From Comamonadaceae bacterium (GTDB taxonomy: Bacteria; Pseudomonadota; Gammaproteobacteria; Burkholderiales; Burkholderiaceae_C), in NCBI GenBank assembly GCA_013297875.1, contig JAAFIW010000013.1, positions 57,674 through 121,673 of the forward strand: a stretch of 64,000 nucleotides of DNA, read 5' to 3'. Under the pieces are notes generated by a model. That model was given only the letters and a program-made list of their open reading frames with translations, was not told where the DNA came from and did no database searches. Of the stretch, positions 16,238 through 24,887 are shown piece by piece (the first letter of the stretch is position 1; every line of letters begins with the position of its first letter). The position numbers and the translations under genes are program-made.

Positions 16238-18072
16238 TTCGATGTGGCCGCCACCGCTGTGCGCCGCGCCGTGCCGTCGTACACCGGTGTGCTCAGTTGT
16301 GTGCTGGCGCTGCCGGGGTTTTTGGCTACAAACAGCGTGCGCGCATGGGTCCACACGCTGGTGCCAATCAGTTGCTCCAGTGCGGCTTTGTCGGCTGCTG
16401 ACCAACCTTCGCCCTGCTGGCTGGCAATGCTGCTTTGGGCTGTGCGGTCAAACACCTGAGCGGTGCTGATGGGGGTTTCGCAGCCGCCGTTCTTTTTGCC
16501 GGAGTTTTCGCTGGGAATCCACTGGTCGGCGGCGTTCAACAAGCCACCACCGGGCGCGCTGGACAAGAAGCCGCAACCGCCTTGCGACTTGCAGTTGTTG
16601 TTGCCGCCGCAGGTGTGCAGGTCGGCCGTGGCGCAGGCACCGTTGCCCGCAGCGGTGGCAATGCCGCCCCAGCCTTTGCCCGCGCAGTCGTTCAGGCCTT
16701 GGCACGCATTCAAGTCCACACCGTTTTGTGCCCAGGTGGCACGCAGGGCACCGGTGGCGGCGTCCCAGTGGTACAGGCACAGTGGGTCTACCGCGTCCAT
16801 GGCCTGTTGGGCGGCCGTTGCGGTGACACCCGCCCGGTACTGGTAGCCCATCACTTGGCCGTATTGCCACAGCATGGGTGTGACGTATTTGAAGGACAGC
16901 ATGGCGTCGTTAAAGCCGGGTGTGGTGGCGCTCTGGCCGCTGTTGCCATTGAGCTTGCCGGTGGCAAAACCGTTTTGCATCACGTCGGTCAAGTAGCTCC
17001 AGATGGTGCTGGCGCTGGTTGCCAGCACCGTGGCCGTGACCGGTGGTTGCGTGGTCAGCGCCCAGGCAGGCAGGTCGGGCGACTGCTGGCCGTTGGGCTG
17101 GTAGAACATGGGCTGGCCGCTGGGCAGGCAGGGGTTGTTGGCGGCGTGGGCTATTTCGCTGTTGCCTGCCAGCCTGGCAATCTGGGCCTTCACGTCCAGA
17201 AACCGGTTGTAGTGGGTGAGCGCGCCCCACTTGGCAAAGCGGCTGCCTTTGATGGGTTGAAACTGCGGCAGCACCTGGTCAGACACCGGCGACGACTTGA
17301 ACAAGCCGCCCACCGAAGCGGCCACCAGGCCGCCCTCGCCCTGGTCGCAAATGGCGTTGGCCGCGGCCACCACATCGGCGCGGGTGGCGATGGTGTGGAT
17401 GTCGGGGTAGGTGGTTTCAAAGGTGCCGAAATTCACCTGTTTGTTGTTGGGCTGAAAGTGCGGGTCGCTGCCGACCGGCAGGCCACCATAGGCTCGCAGG
17501 TAGCGGGCCAACAGCAGCAAGGTGGCGTGGTACAGGTCGGCAATCGAGGGGTAAACCACCTGGGGGTTGATGCCCACAAAACCCTGGGCTGCGGGCTTTT
17601 CAATGGCCACCAGCACATCGATCACGCTGGGCAGGTTGCCCATGGTGGTCAGCAGCGGCTGGTGGGGCGTAGGCTCCAGGTGCGGCACGGTGATCTGCTG
17701 GCCGGGAGCAACGTTCAGCTGGGGGATGCTGGGCGTGACGCCAAACGAATTGCAGATGTTGCACGCCAGTTGCAGGTGCAGCATTTCCTGCACTGCCACC
17801 GAGAGCATTTCTTGTTGCGCATCGTGCAGCGGAAAGCTGTTGCCGCCATCGGTGGTGTAGGCCAGCGCCGCGTCGGTAAACGAGTAAACCGCCGTGAGGT
17901 ACAGCGGGATGGTGACAAACTCCACCTCCACCAGGGCCTGCAGATGGGCCTTGAGCAGGGTGGCGTCGGACGGGCTGAAGAGTTTTGCTGCGGTGTTCAG
18001 CTGGACGGAGAGTTGTGCGCTGAGTTGTGAATTGAGCTGCGCATCGGACGCGGTGAGGGTCGTGGTCTGCAT
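16234..18072 (-). CDS. Ferritin-like protein with Cys-rich C-terminal region, possible MNIO substrate
   Basis: A 612-residue protein without a signal peptide. Residues about 33-240 resemble the ferritin-like domain found in VioB/iminophenylpyruvate dimer synthase-type proteins (LQALVEVEFVTIPLYLTA, then VQEMLHLQLACNICNSFG). Candidate metal ligands are Glu49/51, Glu88, Glu96 and His99 (ExxH). A middle region (about 260-430) is of unknown fold. Residues 450-535 are Gly/Asn-rich with seven cysteines at 457, 463, 480, 488, 494, 500 and 531. It starts the operon with a DUF692 oxidase (overlap GTGA) and DUF2063, the position normally held by the modified precursor. Substrate status is inference. Confidence 0.85.
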   Translation of the reverse strand: MQTTTLTASDAQLNSQLSAQLSVQLNTAAKLFSPSDATLLKAHLQALVEVEFVTIPLYLTAVYSFTDAALAYTTDGGNSFPLHDAQQEMLSVAVQEMLHLQLACNICNSFGVTPSIPQLNVAPGQQITVPHLEPTPHQPLLTTMGNLPSVIDVLVAIEKPAAQGFVGINPQVVYPSIADLYHATLLLLARYLRAYGGLPVGSDPHFQPNNKQVNFGTFETTYPDIHTIATRADVVAAANAICDQGEGGLVAASVGGLFKSSPVSDQVLPQFQPIKGSRFAKWGALTHYNRFLDVKAQIARLAGNSEIAHAANNPCLPSGQPMFYQPNGQQSPDLPAWALTTQPPVTATVLATSASTIWSYLTDVMQNGFATGKLNGNSGQSATTPGFNDAMLSFKYVTPMLWQYGQVMGYQYRAGVTATAAQQAMDAVDPLCLYHWDAATGALRATWAQNGVDLNACQGLNDCAGKGWGGIATAAGNGACATADLHTCGGNNNCKSQGGCGFLSSAPGGGLLNAADQWIPSENSGKKNGGCETPISTAQVFDRTAQSSIASQQGEGWSAADKAALEQLIGTSVWTHARTLFVAKNPGSASTQLSTPVYDGTARRTAVAATSK

Positions 18073-18244
18073 GGTGTGGCCTTCCTTTTTGATGCTGCGA
18101 CAACGCCACAGCTTCGTCGATTATGTTGGGTTGATGTTGCATCCGCACGTCAACTCAAGCCCTTTCGACTAGGGAATGCACCGACTCCTGAACCCCTGAA
18201 TCACCCGTCCGCTGGTCGCAGCCATTCGGCGCTTCGCCAGCAGA

Positions 18245-18310
18245 ATTTATATGGCAAATGGGCTATCAGCCCATGTATTCATTGCTCAAGCAGCTATTAA
18301 ATAAATAGCA
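18245..18310 (+). repeat. Dispersed 68-bp element
   Basis: Holds GGCAAATGGGCTATCAGCCC and the core GCTCAAGCAGCTATTAAAT, closing with AATAGCATAT. It occupies most of the gap between the ferritin-like gene and the next minus-strand gene. Confidence 0.88.
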
Positions 18311-18324
18311 TATCAAGCGATGAA

Positions 18325-18657
18325 TCAGAGCACTTTCTTGGCGCGCAGATAGCGCACCACACCGCAGGGGCCTTCTTTGGCCATCAGCTCTTCGCGGGTT
18401 TTGGCGGGCAGCAGTTTGTCTTGCACCGTGGTGGCCGCCTGGTCGCCCGAGGTCTGGCGCAGATAGCCCATGGTTTGCTCGAATTTCACCAGCTCGTTCT
18501 GGCAGGTCAGGTCATTCTGGGCATGGGGTAAACCCGGCAGCGCGGCGGCTGGCGGTGTGCTGGGCGGCTGATTGGCCGCCAGGCTAGCAGTGGCGGCGAA
18601 CAGGCATGCTACAGCCAATGAAATGCGCAAGGTAGAAGCCGCAAAGGCAAAGGTCAT
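18325..18657 (-). CDS. Small periplasmic hypothetical protein
   Basis: A 110-residue protein with a signal peptide (about 1-28, cleavage after SLAA) and a short mature helical domain QNDLTCQNELVKFEQTMGYLRQ that ends GPCGVVRYLRAKKVL. Two cysteines in the mature part may form a disulfide. It stands alone on the minus strand, divergent from dcd. No function is recognised. Confidence 0.75.
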   Translation of the reverse strand: MTFAFAASTLRISLAVACLFAATASLAANQPPSTPPAAALPGLPHAQNDLTCQNELVKFEQTMGYLRQTSGDQAATTVQDKLLPAKTREELMAKEGPCGVVRYLRAKKVL

Positions 18658-18847
18658 GAAAAACTCCCAATTGAAGGTGGGTGCATCTTCTCCGAAAAAT
18701 GTTGCATATCAGTGATAACCCTTGCTTTCTTTCGATCGAAATCTGCTTTTGCGGTATTTCACCGCTCGACTTTTTCACGAAACAGTCAACCATCTTTCAA
18801 GACCTCGCCTGACAAGCCCCTGCCTACAATGCGCGCCAGGAGCACCC

Positions 18848-19414
18848 ATGACCATCAAAAGCGACAAATGGATACGCCGCATGGCGCAAGAGCACGGGCT
18901 GATTGAGCCGTTTGAACCCGGCCAGATCCGTGATGTGGACGGCAAGCGCGTGATCAGCTACGGCACCTCCAGTTACGGCTACGACATTCGCTGCGCACCC
19001 GAATTCAAGGTGTTCACCAACATCCACAGCACCGTGGTAGACCCGAAAAATTTCGACGAGAAGAGCTTTGTCGACTTTTACGGCGACAGCTGCATCATTC
19101 CGCCCAACAGCTTTGCGCTGGCCCGCACGCTGGAGTACTTTCGCATTCCACGCAATGTGCTGACCATTTGCCTGGGCAAAAGCACCTATGCGCGCTGCGG
19201 CATCATCGTCAACGTCACGCCGTTTGAGCCCGAGTGGGAAGGTTATGTGACCCTGGAATTTTCCAATACCACGCCGCTGCCGGCCAAGATTTACGCGGGT
19301 GAAGGCTGCGCCCAGGTGCTGTTTTTCGAGAGTGACGAAGTCTGCGAAACCAGCTACAAAGACCGGGGCGGCAAATACCAAGGGCAGCAAGGCGTGACCT
19401 TGCCCAAGGCCTAA
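18848..19414 (+). CDS. dcd: dCTP deaminase
   Basis: A 188-residue enzyme that deaminates dCTP to dUTP for thymidylate synthesis; it is trimeric and related to dUTPase. Visible motifs are [35 protein letters not shown] (catalytic region), [20 protein letters not shown] and a [14 protein letters not shown]-terminus. It has the normal length and starts [13 protein letters not shown] at 18848. Two small genes follow closely downstream. Confidence 0.98.
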   Translation: MTIKSDKWIRRMAQEHGLIEPFEPGQIRDVDGKRVISYGTSSYGYDIRCAPEFKVFTNIHSTVVDPKNFDEKSFVDFYGDSCIIPPNSFALARTLEYFRIPRNVLTICLGKSTYARCGIIVNVTPFEPEWEGYVTLEFSNTTPLPAKIYAGEGCAQVLFFESDEVCETSYKDRGGKYQGQQGVTLPKA

Positions 19415-19434
19415 CTTCAAGAAAGACAGACCCC

Positions 19435-19599
19435 ATGACCGAAGACCTGCGCTGCTGCGGCACCGGCACCTGCCTGATCAATGAAGACGGGTTTTGCTGG
19501 TGTGGGCAAAAATGGGACGGGGAGAAGATGTGTTTTCCCGAGGCACAAAAGCCCCCAGCGAGCGGTGTTGGCGAGCCAACGACGCCGGAGCAGCCATGA
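19435..19599 (+). CDS. Conserved 54-residue Cys-rich small protein
   Basis: This short gene starts at an ATG 21 bp after dcd and encodes MTEDLRCCGTGTCLINEDG, then CWCGQKWDGEKMC and a Pro/Gly-rich tail. Six cysteines in the first 33 residues (CC, C, C-W-C, C) suggest metal binding. I recall similar short proteins next to dcd or in related Comamonadaceae genomes. Its stop overlaps the ATG of the next gene (ATGA), implying coupled translation and supporting reality. Function unknown. Confidence 0.75.
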   Translation: MTEDLRCCGTGTCLINEDGFCWCGQKWDGEKMCFPEAQKPPASGVGEPTTPEQP

Positions 19600-20135
19600 A
19601 CGGCAGGCCATGGGTGTGGGTGTTGATGGGTTGTGCCCTGCTGTCGGCCTGCACCACCATGACCCCCAACGAATGCAAAGTCGCCGATTGGGGTGCCGTG
19701 GGCCTGCGCGACGGTTTGGCCGGTGAGCCGCGCAGCATGCTGGATGCGCGGGCGAAAGACTGTGCTGAGGCGGGCGTGCAGGTCGGCACTGTGCAATACC
19801 TGCAGGGCCGCGACCAGGGCCTCCTGAGCTATTGCCAGCTACCCAATGCCGCTCGTTTTGGGCTGGACGGCAAGTCGTATCGCGGTGTGTGCCCGGTGCA
19901 GATCGACGCCGAGTTCCGCCGCCGCCATGCGCTGGGCAAGGCGGTGTACGACGCCCGTGAAGAGCTGCGCAGCCAGGAGCGCCGGCGCGATGCGCAGGAG
20001 AAAAAGGTTGACAAGGCGGGCAGCGATGACGAGCGCCGCCGTGCCCGGGAAGTCTTGCGCGACATCGACCGCGACATCCGCCGGGCCGAAATCAGGTTGC
20101 GGGACGCGGACTGGGCGCTGGACGCGTTGCGTTAA
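19596..20135 (+). CDS. DUF2799-type lipoprotein
   Basis: A 179-residue probable outer-membrane or periplasmic lipoprotein. The signal ends LLSAC, a lipobox with the acylated Cys near residue 18. The mature part shows the DUF2799 pattern NECKVADWGAVGLRDGLAG and CPVQIDAEFRRRHALG. From about residue 105 the chain is very rich in Arg, Glu, Asp and Ala (ELRSQERRRDAQEKKVDKAG) and probably forms a coiled coil. The start ATG at 19596 overlaps the stop of the preceding small gene. Function of the family is unknown. Confidence 0.85.
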   Translation: MNGRPWVWVLMGCALLSACTTMTPNECKVADWGAVGLRDGLAGEPRSMLDARAKDCAEAGVQVGTVQYLQGRDQGLLSYCQLPNAARFGLDGKSYRGVCPVQIDAEFRRRHALGKAVYDAREELRSQERRRDAQEKKVDKAGSDDERRRAREVLRDIDRDIRRAEIRLRDADWALDALR

Positions 20136-20146
20136 TCGTTGCCTAC

Positions 20147-20914
20147 TCAAAGCGAACACACATACGCAATCAGCGCTTTGCGGTTGGCACAACCGGTTTT
20201 GCGCAGCGCCTGGGTGAGGTAGGTGCGCACGGTGGTGTAGGCCACGCCGGTGCGCTGGGCAATTTCCTTGTCGCACAGGCCCAGCGCCACCCATTGGGCC
20301 ACCTGGGCTTCGCGCGGGCTCAGGCCGTGTCGGGCGCTCAGTTGCCCGGGCCGGTCGGCGGGGTTTGGCGTGGGCACCACAGGGCTCGGTGCGGCACTGT
20401 CGGCCCGCGCCAGCGCCAGCACCAGGCTGGGGTACAGCAGGCGCAGCACAGCCAGTTCGTTGTCATCAAAATTGTCTTTGGCGCGAGCCCGCCAGATGCG
20501 CAGGTCGCCCAGGTCGCGCTGGCCGTCGTGGGCATACAGGTTGATGCCCCAGTACATGGCACCGGGTTGCAAAAACCGGTTGAAAAAGTCGCTGTTCACC
20601 AGCTCGCGCTGGGGTATGACCTGCGTCACGCGCGTGGGGTAGCGGCGCGGGTGCAGGCGCGGGGCAATCGGGTCGGCAAACTGGTACTGCGCCTCGTAGG
20701 CGCGCAGGTGCCCGGCGTCGGCCCGGCTGCACACGCCGCGGCCAAAGCGGGCAGCGCCCGCGTCCCAGACCAGTGAGGCCACGTAGTCGGCGTTGAGCAG
20801 TTGCGCCACCGGCTCCACCAGGTGCTGGCGCAGGCTGTCGGCGCTGTGGCCAGGCTCGGTGAGCACCTGCATCACGGCAGACAGTTGGCGGGTTTGGGCG
20901 GTGTTGAGGTACAT
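20147..20914 (-). CDS. LuxR-family transcriptional regulator
   Basis: A 255-residue regulator with an N-terminal sensory domain of about 180 residues with no clear family, followed by a LuxR C-terminal helix-turn-helix (about 195-255): LSPREAQVAQWVALGLCDKEIAQRTGVAYTTVRTYLTQALRKTG is spread over this region. The ATG at 20914 is preferred; upstream in-frame codons reach across the divergent gene's promoter region. It is divergent from the amidase gene with about 110 bp between the starts, so it may control it. No acyl-homoserine-lactone-binding signature was recognised. Confidence 0.9.
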   Translation of the reverse strand: MYLNTAQTRQLSAVMQVLTEPGHSADSLRQHLVEPVAQLLNADYVASLVWDAGAARFGRGVCSRADAGHLRAYEAQYQFADPIAPRLHPRRYPTRVTQVIPQRELVNSDFFNRFLQPGAMYWGINLYAHDGQRDLGDLRIWRARAKDNFDDNELAVLRLLYPSLVLALARADSAAPSPVVPTPNPADRPGQLSARHGLSPREAQVAQWVALGLCDKEIAQRTGVAYTTVRTYLTQALRKTGCANRKALIAYVCSL

Positions 20915-21027
20915 CGTGGCTTGCACTGTGCGTATTCGGTGCGCGCTGTCAATCGCACATACCCGCGTGCTGCCCTCCTCATTCGTGAGGAGGACGAAAA
21001 CGCTCTGCCCCTGTCTACAGTGTGCCC

Positions 21028-22479
21028 ATGAAACCTGAACACACCCTGAGTGCCGTGCGGGCTGCGCTACGCGACGGCACGGTCGCCGCCACACAATTGG
21101 CCGACAGCTTGCACCAGCGAGCCCAGACATACGCCTGGCTCGGTGCCTACACCCATCTGGCCCCCCAATTCAAGCCAAATCAGCCACCAGCCCATATAAA
21201 AACTGCTCAAGCAGCTATCAAAAAAGAAGCGATTTCGGGTGCTTTGCTAGGCCTGCCACTCATCATCAAGGACAACCTGGATGTGGCAGGCATGCCCACC
21301 ACAGCCGGCAGCACGGCGCTGGCGGGCCATGTGCCGCAGCGCAGTTGCACGGCGGTGCAGCGCCTGCTGGACGCGGGCGCAGTGGTGATGGGCAAGGCCA
21401 ATATGCACGAGCTGTCGTTTGGCATCACCTCCAACAACGCTGCCTATGGCCCCGTGCGCAACCCCTATGCCCGCGACCGCATTCCGGGCGGCTCCAGCGG
21501 CGGCACAGCGGCGGCCATTGCGGCGCGCCTGGTGCCAGCGGGCCTGGGCTCAGACACCGGCGGCTCGCTGCGCATACCGGCGGCCTTGTGCGGCATCGTG
21601 GGTTTTCGCCCGACTACCGGGCGTTGGCCCAGCGACGGCGTGGTGAAAATTTCCAGCACCCGCGACACCGTGGGCCCGATGGCTCACACCGCGGCCGACT
21701 GCGCGCTTTTGGATGCCGTGGTCTGTGGCGAGCCATTGGATCTATTCCCGTTGCCATTGAAGGGCTTGCGCATCGGCGTGCCCCGCCCGCTGTTCTGGCA
21801 AAACCTGGAGCCGCAGATGGCACAAGCCGCTGAAGGCGTGCTGGTGGTCTTGCGCCAGGCGGGCGTGGTGCTGGTTCAGTGTGACACCGGCATGGACGAC
21901 GCAGCCTGCGTGCAAACCGGCATGACGCTGGCCCTGTGCGAGGCGCTGCCGCAATTGGGTGCCTACCTGGCAGGCCACGGCCTGCCGTTTGACGCCGCGC
22001 AGGTGGCCGCCCGCATTGCCAGCCCCGATGTGAAAGGCATTTTTGCCATGCTGCTGAGTCCTGATGCGCCACCCCAGGCCGCCTACGACCAGGCCTTGCA
22101 GGTGCAACGCCCCGCTTTGCAACAGCAATATGCCGACTGCTTTGCCCACCACCAACTGGACGCCTTGATCTTCCCCACCACGCCGCTGGCCGCTGCGCAC
22201 ATTGCCGAAGACGAGACCGTGCAGCTCAATGGCCAGCCCGTGCCGACTTTTCTAACCTTTACCCGCAACGTGGGCCCCGGCAGCGTGGCGGGCCTGCCCG
22301 GCATCAGCCTGCCCATGGGCCGCACCACAGACGGTTTGCCCATGGGCATCGCGCTGGACGGCGCCGCAGGCTCTGACCGCCGCCTGCTGGCGATTGCCAT
22401 GGCGGTGCAAGCGCTGTTGCCGCCCATGCCCGCGCCCGGGATGACAGATGACCGGGCCTGCGGCCGCGATGACAGATGA
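21028..22479 (+). CDS. Amidase-signature family hydrolase
   Basis: A 483-residue amidase (GatA-like fold) with the Ser-cisSer-Lys triad: Lys in LGLPLIIKDNLDVAG and the serines in IPGGSSGGTAAAIAA plus the oxyanion segment GLGSDTGGSLRIPA. The substrate is unknown. Residues about 47-69 (FKPNQPPAHIKTAQAAIKK) are encoded by a dispersed repeat inserted in frame before the catalytic lysine. The last dozen residues (MTDDRACGRDD) are read from another repeat, so the native C-terminus was probably earlier. ATG 21028 chosen. A LuxR regulator is divergent. Confidence 0.92.
   Translation: MKPEHTLSAVRAALRDGTVAATQLADSLHQRAQTYAWLGAYTHLAPQFKPNQPPAHIKTAQAAIKKEAISGALLGLPLIIKDNLDVAGMPTTAGSTALAGHVPQRSCTAVQRLLDAGAVVMGKANMHELSFGITSNNAAYGPVRNPYARDRIPGGSSGGTAAAIAARLVPAGLGSDTGGSLRIPAALCGIVGFRPTTGRWPSDGVVKISSTRDTVGPMAHTAADCALLDAVVCGEPLDLFPLPLKGLRIGVPRPLFWQNLEPQMAQAAEGVLVVLRQAGVVLVQCDTGMDDAACVQTGMTLALCEALPQLGAYLAGHGLPFDAAQVAARIASPDVKGIFAMLLSPDAPPQAAYDQALQVQRPALQQQYADCFAHHQLDALIFPTTPLAAAHIAEDETVQLNGQPVPTFLTFTRNVGPGSVAGLPGISLPMGRTTDGLPMGIALDGAAGSDRRLLAIAMAVQALLPPMPAPGMTDDRACGRDDR
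21167..21234 (+). repeat. Dispersed 68-bp element, in frame inside the amidase gene
   Basis: Starts ATTCAAGCCAAATCAGCCAC and carries ACTGCTCAAGCAGCTATC. Read in the amidase frame it gives the AQAAIK signature seen in other insertions. Confidence 0.92.
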
Positions 22480-22539
22480 CCCAAGCCCGCGTTGTCATCT
22501 GTCATTGAGGCCGCGCCAGCGGCCAAGTCATCTGTCATC
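22440..22539. repeat. GATGACAGATGAC palindromic repeat, copy 2
   Basis: Two direct GATGACAGATGAC units are followed by two inverted GTCATCTGTCAT units, with GGCCGCG-rich spacers. The first part encodes the amidase C-terminus. Confidence 0.9.
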
Positions 22540-22572
22540 GACCGAAAACCCGTAACCCAACAGGAGCACACC

Positions 22573-23616
22573 ATGACCGCCACCATCCCCACCCGCTTCA
22601 CCCAGCGCTACCACATCACCCAGCCCTTCGCCCAGGCGGGCATGGCGTTTTCTGGCTGGTCGCCGCAGCTGGCCGTTGCCGTGTGCCGCGCCGGTGGCAT
22701 TGGCGGCATTGGGGCGGGGCTGCTGCCTGAAGCTGTGGTGCGCGACATCGTGGGCGCGGTGCAAGCGGCCAATGCGGGCCCGTTTCACGTCAATTTTTTA
22801 ACCAATTTCGAGCATGACGCCCAGGCCCGCGCCTGCGCCGAGATGCGCGTGCCCATCGTCTCGTTTCACTGGGGCCACCCGTCGCCCAAACTCATCCAGG
22901 CCCTGCGCGATGCGGGCTGCTCGGTGTGGGAGCAAGTGGGCACGGTCGAAGCGGCCCGCCGCGCGCTGGGCGATGGTGTCGAAGTCATCGTGCCACAAGG
23001 CCACGAAGCCGGCGGCCACAACTTTCAGGGCCTGCCCGGTGCCGCGCCCCAAGGCACGTTTGTGTTGGTGCCCACCATGCGTGATGCGCTGGGCGACGAC
23101 GTTTTGATACTGGCCTCGGGGGGCATTGCCGATGGCCGTGGCGTGGCGGCAGCGCTCACCCTGGGCGCTGATGGGGTGTGGGTGGGCACCCGCTTGGTGG
23201 CCACCGATGAAGCCTTGGCCCACGCCGAGCACAAACGCCGCATCGTCGCCGCCACCGGCACCGACACGGTTTACAGCAGCATCTTCGGCCCCGACAACCC
23301 CAGCTTCAACCCCATGCGCTTGCTCAAAAACGGCGTGGTGCGCGACTGGAACGACCGTCTGGATCAAGTGCCTATGGACACCAGCCAGCAGCCCGTCATC
23401 GGCACCACCGTGATGGGCGGCCAGGAAATGACCCTGCGCAAATTCAACGTGCTACTGCCCACACCCGACATGAAAGCCGACTGGGAAGAAGTCCCTCTCC
23501 TGGCGGGGCAGGGCGTCGGTTTGGTGAATGACGTGCTACCCGCGCAGCAGGTGGTGCAGCGGATGATGGATGAGGCGGCGGCGCTGTTGGGGAAAGGGGT
23601 CAGGGTGCGGGCCTGA
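22573..23616 (+). CDS. Nitronate monooxygenase-family flavoprotein
   Basis: A 347-residue FMN-dependent TIM-barrel protein of the nitronate monooxygenase (2-nitropropane dioxygenase) family, which oxidises nitronates. Motifs: GMAFSGWSPQLAVAVCRAGG at the N-terminus, the diagnostic PQGHEAGGHNF (catalytic His) and LASGGIADGRGVAAALTLGA (phosphate binding), then GVWVGTRLVATDE. The ATG at 22573 follows an AGGAG site and lies after a palindromic repeat array. It may be co-transcribed with the amidase. Physiological substrate unknown. Confidence 0.93.
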   Translation: MTATIPTRFTQRYHITQPFAQAGMAFSGWSPQLAVAVCRAGGIGGIGAGLLPEAVVRDIVGAVQAANAGPFHVNFLTNFEHDAQARACAEMRVPIVSFHWGHPSPKLIQALRDAGCSVWEQVGTVEAARRALGDGVEVIVPQGHEAGGHNFQGLPGAAPQGTFVLVPTMRDALGDDVLILASGGIADGRGVAAALTLGADGVWVGTRLVATDEALAHAEHKRRIVAATGTDTVYSSIFGPDNPSFNPMRLLKNGVVRDWNDRLDQVPMDTSQQPVIGTTVMGGQEMTLRKFNVLLPTPDMKADWEEVPLLAGQGVGLVNDVLPAQQVVQRMMDEAAALLGKGVRVRA

Positions 23617-23619
23617 TCG

Positions 23620-23735
23620 GATGACGGGATGACCTCGCCGTTGCGCGGCTGGATGACGGATGACTACCGGCCATCACAGGTAGTAACTGTCATCTGTCAT
23701 CTGTCATCGCAGCCCAACGGGCGCGGTCATCTGTA
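23620..23735. repeat. GATGACAGATGAC palindromic repeat, copy 3
   Basis: Contains GATGACGGGATGAC and GGATGACGGATGAC units followed by GTCATCTGTCATCTGTCATC and GGTCATCTGTATCA. It is the only non-coding content of the gap between nmo and the convergent kinase gene. Confidence 0.85.
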
Positions 23736-23745
23736 TCAGAGGCCA

Positions 23746-24810
23746 TCAAACCACCAACGCCTCTTCCCCCATCGCCTCCACCTGCTCCTGCAGCATCAGC
23801 ACCTGCCCCTTCCAGTAGTCACTGCTGCCAAACCACGGAAAGGCGGCGGGAAAAGCCGGGTCGGTCCAGCGGCGGGCTAGCCAGGCGCTGTAGTGGATCA
23901 GGCGCAGGGTGCGCAGCGGCTCGATAAGCGCCAGCTCGCGGCGGTCGAAGTTGCGCACTTGTTCGTAGCCGTCCAACAGGGCTGACAGCTGGCCGGTGCG
24001 CTGGCGGCGGTCGCCGGACAGCAGCATCCACAGGTCTTGCACGGCGGGGCCGGTGCGGGCGTCGTCCAGGTCGACAAAGTGCGGGCCGGGGTGGGGTTGG
24101 TCGGTGGGTGTCCACAAAATATTGCCGGGGTGGCAGTCGCCGTGCAGGCGAATCATCTTGACGGTGCTGCTCGTGGATAGCGGTGTTTTTAAGCCTTTCA
24201 GGCCATCTGCCCAGGTAGAACCTGCTGAAGCAGCTATTGATTCAATAGCAACTTCATAGACGGCCTGCCAGTCAGACTGCACGTCCAGCGGAATCATGTC
24301 GTGCGCCAGCAGCCAGTCGTGCGGCTCGATGGCAAAGCTGGCCGCGTCAAGCGCCGGGCGGTGCGCAAACGGCTGGGCAGCGCCCACCGTGTGCAGCCGG
24401 GCCAGCAGGCGGCCAATCCATTCCAGCACCTCAAAATCGTCCAGCTCCGGCGCGCGGCCGCCGCGCTTGGGGCTGACGCTGAAGGCAAAGCCGCCAAAGT
24501 GGTGCAGGGTGGCACCCGATAAAACCAAGGGGCCGATCATTGGCACTTCGGCTTCCATCAGTTGCGCGGCAAACTGGTGCTCTTCCAGAATTTGCGCGTC
24601 GCTCCAACGCTTGGGCCGGTAAAACTTGGCCACCACGCTGGCATGGCCCTCATAGGCGTCTTCCAGTTGCACCTGGTACACCCGGTTTTCGTAGGAGCTG
24701 AGCGCCATCAAACGGCCATCGCCGCGCAGGCCCACGCTGTCCAGTGCATCCAGCACCACGTCGGGGGAAAGGGCTTCGTAGGGGTGGCTGCTGGGGGTGG
24801 GCGTGGTCAT
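23746..24810 (-). CDS. srkA: Stress-response Ser/Thr kinase, SrkA/YihE-like
   Basis: A 354-residue protein of the SrkA (RdoA/YihE) branch of the aminoglycoside-phosphotransferase/choline-kinase fold, involved in stress survival. It has SSYENRVYQV at the N-lobe, the catalytic loop IRLHGDCHPGNIL (Asp near 225) and the metal-binding HFVDLDDA. The C-terminal RLIHYSAWLARRW segment is diagnostic. Residues about 187-209 (IAASAGSTWADGLKGLKT) are encoded by a dispersed repeat in reverse orientation, just before the catalytic loop. Length is slightly above the family norm because of it. Confidence 0.94.
   Translation of the reverse strand: MTTPTPSSHPYEALSPDVVLDALDSVGLRGDGRLMALSSYENRVYQVQLEDAYEGHASVVAKFYRPKRWSDAQILEEHQFAAQLMEAEVPMIGPLVLSGATLHHFGGFAFSVSPKRGGRAPELDDFEVLEWIGRLLARLHTVGAAQPFAHRPALDAASFAIEPHDWLLAHDMIPLDVQSDWQAVYEVAIESIAASAGSTWADGLKGLKTPLSTSSTVKMIRLHGDCHPGNILWTPTDQPHPGPHFVDLDDARTGPAVQDLWMLLSGDRRQRTGQLSALLDGYEQVRNFDRRELALIEPLRTLRLIHYSAWLARRWTDPAFPAAFPWFGSSDYWKGQVLMLQEQVEAMGEEALVV
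24185..24252 (+). repeat. Dispersed 68-bp element inside the kinase gene
   Basis: The plus strand reads GTTTTTAAGCCTTTCAGGCC and CTGAAGCAGCTATTGATTC, a mildly diverged copy antisense to the gene. It keeps the kinase frame open. Confidence 0.85.
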
Positions 24811-24887
24811 GCGGGCATTGTCCCCCCGCTTGTCAACGAGCCCTGTCTGACCTACTGTATGGCCTGAACTGCTCCAAGGAGACCGCG

